From contig DASZZN010000051.1 in assembly GCA_035544955.1 (NCBI GenBank), positions 62,001-126,000 on the forward strand: DNA of 64,000 nt, given 5' to 3'. Position numbers and translations under genes: made by a program. This document shows positions 56,967 to 64,000 of this stretch, piece after piece (the first letter of the stretch is position 1; every line of letters starts with the position of its first letter). The notes under the pieces were generated by a model. The model searched no databases, was not told where the DNA came from, and saw only the letters and a list, made by a program, of their open reading frames with translations. The stretch is from Candidatus Dormiibacterota bacterium (GTDB taxonomy: Bacteria; Chloroflexota; Dormibacteria; CF-121).

Positions 56967-56997
56967 CGAGGGATCGGCAAGATCGAGCGGGCGTTTG

Positions 56998-57777
56998 CTA
57001 GCCGGCGTGGGGCAACCGAAAAAGGTCGATGGCGTTCTGGCTAGTCGCCTGGCCGATCTCCGCCGGCGTCGTGCCGCGGAGCTTCGCGATCCGCTCGACG
57101 GTCTCCACGATGTAGCGCGGGGCGTTGGGCTGCCCGCGCCGGCTCTGCGGCGGAAGAAAGGGCGAGTCGGTTTCCACCAGCATGTGGTCCAGCGGGATGA
57201 TACTGGCGGCGCCGATCACCCCGTGGGCGGTCGGATAGGTCACAGTCCCGGCGAATGAGAGGTAAAAGCCACGCGCCAGCGCTTCTGCGGCGAACGCCGA
57301 ATTGCCGCTGAAGCAGTGAAAGACGCCGTTCAGTCCGGGAAACTCGTCGAGGATGGCCAGCAAGTCCGGGAAGGCATCGCGAGTGTGGAGCACCACCGGC
57401 TTCTCCAGCTCCTGGGCCAGGCCGAGCATCTGGCGAAAGACCTGTTGTTGACCGCGCGCCGGAACGCGATGGTAGTCCGTGAAGTGGTAATCGAGACCGA
57501 TCTCGCCGACTGCGACCACACTCGGATGGCTGGCCAGCTGCCGCAGCTCTCGCCGCTCTGCCGAATCGATCGGATCACCGGCCGAGTGTGGGTGCCGGCC
57601 GATGGTCGTTTTCAAGCCCGGGATACGCTCGGCCAGTTCGACGCCCGGGCGGTTGTCCGAGGCATCATCGCCGATGTTCAGCACGGCCGCCACCCCCGCC
57701 GTCCTCGCCTCCTCCAGCGCCTGCTCCGGCGTGAGTGGCTGGCGCAGGTGCAGAAGATGGGCGTGCGAATCGATCAG
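56998..57777 (-). CDS. tatD: TatD-family deoxyribonuclease, apparent CTG start
   Basis: Metal-dependent nuclease of the amidohydrolase fold. IDSHAHL (HxH ligands), GEIGLDYH, VLHTRDAF, FHCFSGN and ETDSPFLPP are all present. The HxH motif must start the protein, yet the codon before IDSHAHL is CTG (57777-57775), overlapping the metG TGA as CTGA and lying 8 nt after GGAG. It yields 259 residues, a normal length. The nearest upstream canonical start is a GTG deep in metG that would add an unrelated extension. Confidence 0.93.
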   Translation of the reverse strand: MIDSHAHLLHLRQPLTPEQALEEARTAGVAAVLNIGDDASDNRPGVELAERIPGLKTTIGRHPHSAGDPIDSAERRELRQLASHPSVVAVGEIGLDYHFTDYHRVPARGQQQVFRQMLGLAQELEKPVVLHTRDAFPDLLAILDEFPGLNGVFHCFSGNSAFAAEALARGFYLSFAGTVTYPTAHGVIGAASIIPLDHMLVETDSPFLPPQSRRGQPNAPRYIVETVERIAKLRGTTPAEIGQATSQNAIDLFRLPHAG

Positions 57778-59315
57778 GCGACCGGCTCCGGCTTCTCGAT
57801 GCGGGGAAAGAGGACACCGCCGAGCGCCGTCTGGGTGCGCGGCGCCAGTCTCCCCCACTCCCTGGCGGTCGCCCACGGGGCCTTCAAGTCCGCCTTGATC
57901 TGCGCCGCGACCTTGGTGGCCGTCTCCGGCAGGAAGGGCGAGATAAGGTAACTCGTGAGCCGGATCGCCTCGACCAGGTTGTACATGACGGTCTGCAGCC
58001 GCTTGCGTTGATCCGACTGTTTGGCTAGCACCCAGGGCGCGCTTTCCTCGATGTACTTGTTCCCGCGGTTGACCGCTTCCCAGATGAGATCGAGGGCGCC
58101 CGTGAAGTCCAGCACCTTCATGTGCTTGTCCTGCCCGCGCACAGCCTTCTCGAAGGCTGTCTGGAGGTGTTTGTCGAGCGCCATCGCGTCGCCATCGGGG
58201 GCCGGCACCTTGCCGTCGAAATACCGCTGCAGCATGGAGAGCGTTCGGTAGACAAAGTTCCCCAGGTCGTTGGCCAGATCGGCATTGAATCGATCCGTCA
58301 TCGTTTCCCAGCTGATCTCTCCGTCACGATCGAACGGCAGCTCACGCAACAGGAGATAGCGGACCGCTTCGGCGCCGAAGCGCTCGGCGGCTTCCAGCGG
58401 ATCGATGTAGTTTCCCGCGCTCTTGCTCATCTTCTCGCCCCGGACAGTGAGGAACCCGTGCGCGTATACCCGCTTCGGCACTGCCACTCCCGCGGACATC
58501 AACATTGCCGGCCAGTAGAGGCAATGGAAGCGCGTGATGTCCTTCCCGATCACGTGGAGGTCGGCCGGCCACCAGCGCTTGAACATCGCCTCATCGGTCC
58601 CGTACCCAACACCGGTGGCGTAGTTGACCAGGGCGTCTCCCCAGACATAGACGACGTGCTTGTCATCACCCGGGAAGGGAATGCCCCACTTGATGGTCGA
58701 ACGCGAGATGCTGAAGTCTTGCAGGCCGGCCCGTAGCCACCCGAGGACTTCGTTGCGGCGGGACTCCGGCTGGATGAACTCGGGGTGCTTGTCGATGTGC
58801 TGCTGCAGTCGGTCCTGGTAAGCGGACAGCTTGAAGAAGTAGTTCTCCTCCTTCAGCCACTGGGCCTTGAGCGTGGGGTGGATCAGACAGTACCCATCCT
58901 TGAGGTCGGCGTCTTGCTTGAACGCCTCGCAGGAGACGCAATACCAACCCTCGTAGGAGCCCTTAAAGATGTCCCCCTTCGCCTGCATCTTCGCGATGAA
59001 CGCTTGCACACCCAGGACATGGTCGGGATCCTCGGTCCGGATGAAGCGGTCATAGGAGATCCCAAACCGAGCTTCGATGTCCCGGTAGAGCTGCGCCATT
59101 CGAGCGGTAAAGTCCGCGGTCGACACGCCTTCTTCCTCCGCCTTGCGTCGCACGTTTTGTGAGTGCTCGTCGGTACCGGTAAGAAAGAAGGTGTCGTCCC
59201 CGATCAGGCGGTGGTAGCGTGCCAGGGCGTCGGTGCCCACCAGTTCATAGATGAAGCCAAGGTGGGGCGCGGCGTTGGGATACACGATCGCGGTGGTGAC
59301 GTAGAACTTACTCAT
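57774..59315 (-). CDS. metG: Methionyl-tRNA synthetase
   Basis: 513 residues; class I synthetase. HIGH as PHLGFIY, zinc-domain cysteines in YCVSCEAF, the Trp-containing FPGDDKHVVYVWGDALVNY, and KMSKS in GEKMSKSAGNY (about residue 292). No C-terminal tRNA-binding domain. ATG start. Confidence 0.96.
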   Translation of the reverse strand: MSKFYVTTAIVYPNAAPHLGFIYELVGTDALARYHRLIGDDTFFLTGTDEHSQNVRRKAEEEGVSTADFTARMAQLYRDIEARFGISYDRFIRTEDPDHVLGVQAFIAKMQAKGDIFKGSYEGWYCVSCEAFKQDADLKDGYCLIHPTLKAQWLKEENYFFKLSAYQDRLQQHIDKHPEFIQPESRRNEVLGWLRAGLQDFSISRSTIKWGIPFPGDDKHVVYVWGDALVNYATGVGYGTDEAMFKRWWPADLHVIGKDITRFHCLYWPAMLMSAGVAVPKRVYAHGFLTVRGEKMSKSAGNYIDPLEAAERFGAEAVRYLLLRELPFDRDGEISWETMTDRFNADLANDLGNFVYRTLSMLQRYFDGKVPAPDGDAMALDKHLQTAFEKAVRGQDKHMKVLDFTGALDLIWEAVNRGNKYIEESAPWVLAKQSDQRKRLQTVMYNLVEAIRLTSYLISPFLPETATKVAAQIKADLKAPWATAREWGRLAPRTQTALGGVLFPRIEKPEPVA

Positions 59316-59994
59316 TTGGGGCCTTCCAATCGCTGCCGGCTACCACGACCGTCAGCTCGCCTCGGGGTGGAGATTTCGCGAAATGCTCCAGGAGTGTCGC
59401 CGGCGTTCCACGTAAGAACTCTTCGTGGAGCTTGGTGATCTCCCGCGCCACCACCAGCGAGCGGGGGCCGAGGGCGGACGCCATTATATCCAATGTCCGC
59501 TGGATCCGATGCGGGGATTCGAAGAAGACGAAGCTTCGCTTGGCGAGCGCGGTCTCGCGGATCAGCCGCTCCAGCTCGCCCCGTTTGCGCGGCAAGAAGC
59601 CGAGAAAGGTGAACTGGTTGGTCGGAAGGCCGGAGCTCACGAGGGCGGCCAGCACCGCAGACGGCCCGGGGATCGGCACCACCGGGTAGCCGGCGGCGAC
59701 GGCGGCGCTCACCAGCCGCACGCCTGGGTCGGAGAGCGCCGGCGTGCCCGCGTCGGAGACCAGGGCGATGTCGTGCTGCGCGAGACGGGCGAGGATCGAT
59801 TGCAGCTGGCGCGCCTCGTTCTTCGCGTGCAGGCTGACCAGTGGCCGGCGCAGGCCGAAATGGGTGAGCAGTTTCATGGTGTGCCGCGTGTCCTCGGCGG
59901 CAATCAGCGGCACCGACTCGAGGACCTGCAGGGCCCGAAGGGTGATGTCGTCGAGGTTGCCGATGGGAGTGGCGACCAGGTACAGCGTCCCCAA
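59308..59994 (-). CDS. rsmI: 16S rRNA 2'-O-methyltransferase RsmI
   Basis: Methylates C1402 of 16S rRNA. 228 residues with LYLVATPIGNLDDITLRAL, AEDTRHTMKLLTHF, SDAGTPALSDPG and PGPSAVLAALVSSGLP. TTG start. The 3' end overlaps the metG start by 8 nt. Confidence 0.95.
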   Translation of the reverse strand: MGTLYLVATPIGNLDDITLRALQVLESVPLIAAEDTRHTMKLLTHFGLRRPLVSLHAKNEARQLQSILARLAQHDIALVSDAGTPALSDPGVRLVSAAVAAGYPVVPIPGPSAVLAALVSSGLPTNQFTFLGFLPRKRGELERLIRETALAKRSFVFFESPHRIQRTLDIMASALGPRSLVVAREITKLHEEFLRGTPATLLEHFAKSPPRGELTVVVAGSDWKAPNE

Positions 59995-60012
59995 TTCAGG
60001 CGCCGGCCGACA

Positions 60013-60867
60013 TCAGTGTCCCCAATCGCGCGGGTAGCGGAAGTCGCGGTCGATCGTCCGTGAGGATAGCTTGGCGATGACGGGCAGGCGGCGTTTGTAC
60101 TGGTTCTCGCGGACGCGGCGGACGATCTCCTCGACAAACGCCGGATCGAAGCCCAGCTTCTTTACCTCTTCCACCGAATAGCGCCGTTCCACCAGGTAGT
60201 AGAGCAGCTGGTCGATCATCCGGTACTGGAAGCCTAGCTCGGTCTCGTCCGCCTGCCCCGCCCAGAGATCGGCGGAGGGCGCCTTCTGCACGATCCCCGT
60301 GGGCACACCGAGAGCGTCGGCCAACTGCCAGATCTGGGTTTTGTAGAGGTCGCCGATCGGATTGATTGCGCTCGCCATGTCGCCGTAGATCGTGCCATAG
60401 CCAAGCAGCAGCTCGGTCTTGTTGCTGGTCCCGATGACGAGCGCGCGCCACGCCCACGACTGGTCATAGAGGATCGACATTCGCTCGCGCGCCATCTTGT
60501 TCCCCCGTTGCTTTTGGTCGGCCTCGGGAAAATTCTCGAAGTAGGCATCGATCTGCGGGCTGATCTCGATCTCCAGGTGATGGATGCCCAGCTGCTGCAC
60601 GACCTGCAACGCGTCGCTCTTACTCTTGGGGTCGCTCGTCGTGTAGGGCATGATGAAAGCCACCACGTTCTTCGGCCCGAGCGCCTCGGTGGCGAGCGTT
60701 GCCACCAGGCTCGAATCGACCCCGCCGCTCAGGCCAAGGACGACCCGTTCGAAACCGACCTTGCGCACCTCGTTGCGGATGAAGCCGACGAGAATCCCGC
60801 GGACGAGTTCGGGATTGATCCGCAGTGGCGGAAAGACGGGTTCAGAAAGGCTTGCGGGTGCGCTCAT
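60013..60867 (-). CDS. nadE: NAD+ synthetase, ammonia-type catalytic subunit
   Basis: Last step of NAD synthesis. 284 residues; PP-loop [27 protein letters not shown] and [18 protein letters not shown]. There is no N-terminal glutaminase domain; the adjacent nitrilase gene probably supplies ammonia. ATG 60867 lies inside the end of that gene (26-nt overlap). Confidence 0.94.
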   Translation of the reverse strand: MSAPASLSEPVFPPLRINPELVRGILVGFIRNEVRKVGFERVVLGLSGGVDSSLVATLATEALGPKNVVAFIMPYTTSDPKSKSDALQVVQQLGIHHLEIEISPQIDAYFENFPEADQKQRGNKMARERMSILYDQSWAWRALVIGTSNKTELLLGYGTIYGDMASAINPIGDLYKTQIWQLADALGVPTGIVQKAPSADLWAGQADETELGFQYRMIDQLLYYLVERRYSVEEVKKLGFDPAFVEEIVRRVRENQYKRRLPVIAKLSSRTIDRDFRYPRDWGH

Positions 60868-61714
60868 GCCAGACCCGTCGCAGCTCGTTGACGGTGAGTT
60901 CGAGCCGCTCATCACGCAGGAGTGGATTGGCGAGCCGCTCACGACGGACGTCACCAAGGTCGATTGTGGCGAGAACGAGCGCCTCGTCGGCGTCCTCCTG
61001 CTGCGCGATGATGTCGCCGTTCGGGCCGATCACCATGGAGCCGCCCCAGAAGTTCGCGCCATCCTCATACCCCACCCGGTTGCAGTAGAGGAAGAAGGTC
61101 GTCAGGAACTGGGCATAGGTGCGGCAGAGGAGACCGTACGATTCCGAGGTTCCGAGCCGCTCGTCGGTCGTGATCCCACGCCCCGGGCTGGCGGATGGGC
61201 AGATGATCATGTCGACGCCTTCGAGACTGAGAACGTAGGCGCTGGAGAGGTGCCAGATGTCTTCGCAGACCAGGATCCCGGCCCGGCCGAATCCCGTCTT
61301 GAAACTGCGGAACCGGTCACCGGCCGCGAAATAGCGATGCTCATCGAACATGCCATAGGTCGGGAGGTACACCTTGCGGTGGACGTGGACGAGTTCACCG
61401 CGACTGAAGTAGAGACTGGCGTTGAAGTAGCGATGATCAGGCTCTTCGACAACCGCTCCGAGCACGACGTCCAGGCTGGCGGACAGGCCGCCTAGTTCAT
61501 CCATCACGGCGCCTTCCAGCGGGATCGCGCTGTCCGGGACCAGGTCTTTGAGGAAATAGCCGGTAAGACTGAGCTCGGGGAAAACCAGCAGTTCGACGCC
61601 GGCCTCGCCCGCTTGCCGCACCCACTGGCGATGCCGCTCGAGGTTACGAGCACGGTCGCCGAGCGCCGGGTCCATCTGAACCAGCCCGACCGCGAGCCGG
61701 CCGTTCGGGCTCAC
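60842..61714 (-). CDS. Nitrilase-superfamily amidohydrolase, likely glutaminase partner of NadE
   Basis: 290 residues with the Glu-Lys-Cys triad: [23 protein letters not shown] and ILVCEDIWH. The CEDIWH context matches glutaminase domains of glutamine-dependent NAD synthetases, normally fused N-terminal to NadE. Here it is a separate upstream gene overlapping nadE, which implies a two-subunit enzyme. GTG start overlaps the dinG stop (GTGA). Confidence 0.88.
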   Translation of the reverse strand: MSPNGRLAVGLVQMDPALGDRARNLERHRQWVRQAGEAGVELLVFPELSLTGYFLKDLVPDSAIPLEGAVMDELGGLSASLDVVLGAVVEEPDHRYFNASLYFSRGELVHVHRKVYLPTYGMFDEHRYFAAGDRFRSFKTGFGRAGILVCEDIWHLSSAYVLSLEGVDMIICPSASPGRGITTDERLGTSESYGLLCRTYAQFLTTFFLYCNRVGYEDGANFWGGSMVIGPNGDIIAQQEDADEALVLATIDLGDVRRERLANPLLRDERLELTVNELRRVWHERTRKPF

Positions 61715-64000
61715 GTCCCGACCCGGCTGGAGCGGTCAGGATTGCGGGGCCGCGTGACCTCTCGGCCGCGGGCCAGCCACTGGGCAATGGCTTGCGCCAT
61801 CTCATCGCAGTGCCCGAGGTGTACCGCGGCGCGAGGGAGGGCATCCAGAAACGCCGTCCCGTACGTCCGGTTCGCGATCCGGTGATCCATGAGCACGACC
61901 GCGCCACGATCGCTTTGACGCCGGATCAGGCGACCAAAGCCCTGTTTGAGGCGAAGCACGGCCTCCGGCAGCGCCAGCTGCCCGAAAGGATCGGCGAGCG
62001 TCGCGCTTCGGGCCAGCTGCAGCGGATCACTGGGAACTCTGAAGGGCAGCCGGACGATCACCACGCAGGAGAGCGCATCGCCGGGGACGTCGATCCCTTC
62101 CCAAAAGCTGCTACTCCCTAACAGGATGCTGCGCGGATCTTCCTGGAATTGCGCCAGCAACTGGCGGCGGGTGCCGTCCAGGTTCTGCGCCAGCACCGTC
62201 AGATCGCCGCGCGAGGTGCGAACCCGCAGCCGATCGGCGACATCCCGCAGCTGTTGATGGGACGTGAACAACACCAGAGTTCGGCCACCGATCGCTTGGG
62301 CGATATCGCCCACGACGCCGCTTACCTGGTCAAGGAAGGCAACGTCGCTGAGATCCTTGAGGTCGGTGGGCAGACAGAGCAGCGCTTGCGATAGGTAATC
62401 GAAGGGTGAGGCCAGCACCATCTCGTGCGTGCTCAGTGCTTCGAGCCCGACACCGCGCTTGAAGTACTCGAAGGAATCGGCCACCGCCAGCGTGGCGGAG
62501 GTGAAGACCACGGTGTCCTTGCCGGCGAAGGCTCGTGACTGCAGTTCCCGGCCGGCCATCGTGGGGGCCGCCTGCACCAGCGGACGGCCCGAGCGGCGTT
62601 CGCTGCGGATCCAGTAGAGGCGGTCGGGCTTTGGCTGGAGCAGGGCCTGGCGGATCAGGTCCACTCGCCCCTGGAGCTGGGTCACAAAGAGGTCCAGTTC
62701 CCGCTGGGCGTGCGGATTGCTCTCCAGCGGCAACTGGTTGGCGGCATCATCCAGGGCGCGACGAAGCCGCATCGCCTGGTCGGCGAGCCTGGCAGCCAGC
62801 CCGGAGAGTGGCACGATCTCCGACGATGTCCGCAGCGCCGTGTCGAGAACGACGGGCTCTTCGCGTGAGGGTCGCGGCGGGACGTCCGGCTGTCGCTGCC
62901 TGATGATGGCCCGGACCTCCTGGAAGAAATCGGTAACGCCCTGCTTCGCCTCGGCAGCCGACGTGCGGACGGCGTCGCCAGGCTGGCCTACCGCGGCGCG
63001 GAACCAGGTGAGCGCCCCGTCGATGCTTTCCAGTATCTCCTCCTCCCCCACGCGCTGGGTGAGCGCGTCGACCGCGGTTTCTTCCAACTGGTGCGCCTCG
63101 TCCACCACGAGGTGCGTGTGAGGCGGGAGGACGGAGCCGCCGTTGAGCGCGTCGGCCAGCAGGAGCGCGTGGTTGGTCACGATCAGGTCGGCGTCCTGTG
63201 CCCCCCGGCGGCTATTCCAATAGAAGCAGCGCTGGGTCTTGTAGTTTTCGCAATGGGCGGCGAGACAATCGTCGGCGGTCGACGCCGCGCGCAGCCAGAA
63301 CAGCTCGTCGAATCCGTTGAGCTTGATCTCGGAGCGATCACCATGACGCGTCTGCGCCAGCCAGACCAGCATCCGCAGCTTGAACTTCACCTCGTCGTGG
63401 AACCAGCTGCCATCGGCGCGCCGGCTGGGCGCATTGAGGTAGCGGTTCCAGCGCCGCAAGCTGACGTAGTTGGCGCGACCCTTTAGGAGTGCGGCTTTGA
63501 AGTCGAATGGCAGCCAGCTGCGCATGAACGGAATGTCCTTCGAGAAGAGCTGCTCCTGCAGGGTGATCGTGTTGGTCGCCACCACGACGCGCTCACCGCT
63601 GGCGACCGCATGGTGAACAGCGGGCACGAGGTACGCGAGTGACTTGCCGGTACCCGGGCCGGCTTCGACGAGGAGGCGACCGCCCCGGGCGTACAGCTGG
63701 GCGATGGCGAGCGTCATCTGCAGTTGTGATTCGCGGAGCTCGTAGTCGTCGAGCAGCCCCGCCATCGGGCCATCAGGGCCGAGCAGGGCTCGGATCGCCT
63801 GTGGATCGGTCGAGGGCGTGTCGGGGCGGACGACACTGACGGGTGACGTAGCGGCAAGTGGCAGGCTCTCGACCCCGTTGGAACCGGCGCCCCGCGCCTC
63901 CTTCAGGAAATAGTGGATCGGATGCGGCCAGCCGTCGGCGAGCTCCACCATCCGGTCCAGCAGGTCGTCCGGGAAGCCACGCGCAAACTGCCAGAGGTAG
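61711..64000 (-). CDS. dinG: DinG-family ATP-dependent helicase, partial at the window edge
   Basis: Superfamily-2 XPD-like DNA helicase. Walker A GPGTGKSLAY, DEAH box VVDEAHQLEETA, and C-terminal motifs LGSSSFWEGIDVPGDAL and QGFGRLIRRQSD. Possible Fe-S cysteines appear in DDCLAAHCENYKTQRC. The reading frame is open to base 64000 (YLWQFARGFPDDLLDR before the ATG at 63951), so the gene continues beyond the window, perhaps with the N-terminal exonuclease domain seen in Gram-positive DinG. Confidence 0.92.
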   Translation of the reverse strand, partial: YLWQFARGFPDDLLDRMVELADGWPHPIHYFLKEARGAGSNGVESLPLAATSPVSVVRPDTPSTDPQAIRALLGPDGPMAGLLDDYELRESQLQMTLAIAQLYARGGRLLVEAGPGTGKSLAYLVPAVHHAVASGERVVVATNTITLQEQLFSKDIPFMRSWLPFDFKAALLKGRANYVSLRRWNRYLNAPSRRADGSWFHDEVKFKLRMLVWLAQTRHGDRSEIKLNGFDELFWLRAASTADDCLAAHCENYKTQRCFYWNSRRGAQDADLIVTNHALLLADALNGGSVLPPHTHLVVDEAHQLEETAVDALTQRVGEEEILESIDGALTWFRAAVGQPGDAVRTSAAEAKQGVTDFFQEVRAIIRQRQPDVPPRPSREEPVVLDTALRTSSEIVPLSGLAARLADQAMRLRRALDDAANQLPLESNPHAQRELDLFVTQLQGRVDLIRQALLQPKPDRLYWIRSERRSGRPLVQAAPTMAGRELQSRAFAGKDTVVFTSATLAVADSFEYFKRGVGLEALSTHEMVLASPFDYLSQALLCLPTDLKDLSDVAFLDQVSGVVGDIAQAIGGRTLVLFTSHQQLRDVADRLRVRTSRGDLTVLAQNLDGTRRQLLAQFQEDPRSILLGSSSFWEGIDVPGDALSCVVIVRLPFRVPSDPLQLARSATLADPFGQLALPEAVLRLKQGFGRLIRRQSDRGAVVLMDHRIANRTYGTAFLDALPRAAVHLGHCDEMAQAIAQWLARGREVTRPRNPDRSSRVGT

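Overview
The window is a GC-rich bacterial chromosome segment made almost entirely of core housekeeping genes; I see no insertion sequence, prophage, CRISPR array or rRNA. Paired RNase Y and RNase J with no RNase E, a ThrRS without its TGS domain, an F420-type luciferase-like oxidoreductase, a DUF5709-like protein and actinobacterial/chloroflexal gene style suggest a Terrabacteria lineage, perhaps Chloroflexota or Candidatus Dormibacterota. This is an inference from gene content, not a marker-gene placement.

Layout, left to right. 0-9.8 kb: ymdB, a UDG-like gene, a secreted esterase, then rny, recX-recA, cinA-yajQ and ftsK. 9.8-18.1 kb: an accessory block with a frameshifted membrane gene, a DUF5709-like protein, a large LuxR-type (LAL) ATPase regulator with a downstream membrane protein, a divergent membrane protein plus HtrA-like protease, a methyltransferase with a small lipoprotein, and a small membrane protein. 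18.2-44.2 kb: a long minus-strand information-processing superoperon, read from high to low coordinates: tyrS, yebC, ruvCAB, queA, tgt, secDF, rimP-nusA-ylxR-infB, an oxidoreductase and methyltransferase inserted before rbfA, nrnA, truB, ribF, a lipid kinase, rpsO, pnp, udg and rnj. A bifunctional penicillin-binding protein lies on the plus strand. 44.2-52.9 kb: mpg, cvpA, pheT, pheS, rplT, rpmI, infC and thrS, then a Cys-rich small protein and a lone receiver protein. 53-64 kb: a threonine dehydratase-like gene, tRNA-Val, an MFS exporter, rsmA, tatD, metG, rsmI, a split NAD synthetase (nadE plus nitrilase) and a dinG helicase that runs off the right edge. No gene-free stretch exceeds 300 bases.

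The most notable signal concerns translation initiation. Conserved proteins encoded by rpsO, infB, infC and tatD begin in frames where no ATG, GTG or TTG exists at the homologous start. The best-placed codons are CTG (rpsO), ATA (infB), ACG (infC) and CTG (tatD), each after a Shine-Dalgarno-like sequence; rpsO and infC share the same AGGAGG with 8-nt spacing. The two accessory genes inserted between infB and rbfA show the same problem, with ACG best placed. Because IF3 discriminates against such codons and infC autoregulation through a rare start codon is established in other bacteria, these genes could form an IF3-controlled set.

In addition, the infC-rpmI-rplT and rimP-nusA operons each show a TATACT -10 element followed by an intrinsic terminator just before the first gene, which looks like attenuation. 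A dispersed palindromic, G-quadruplex-capable repeat sits directly after the stop codons of ftsK and tgt and at the end of nusA, where it extends the NusA reading frame and supplies the ylxR ribosome-binding site.
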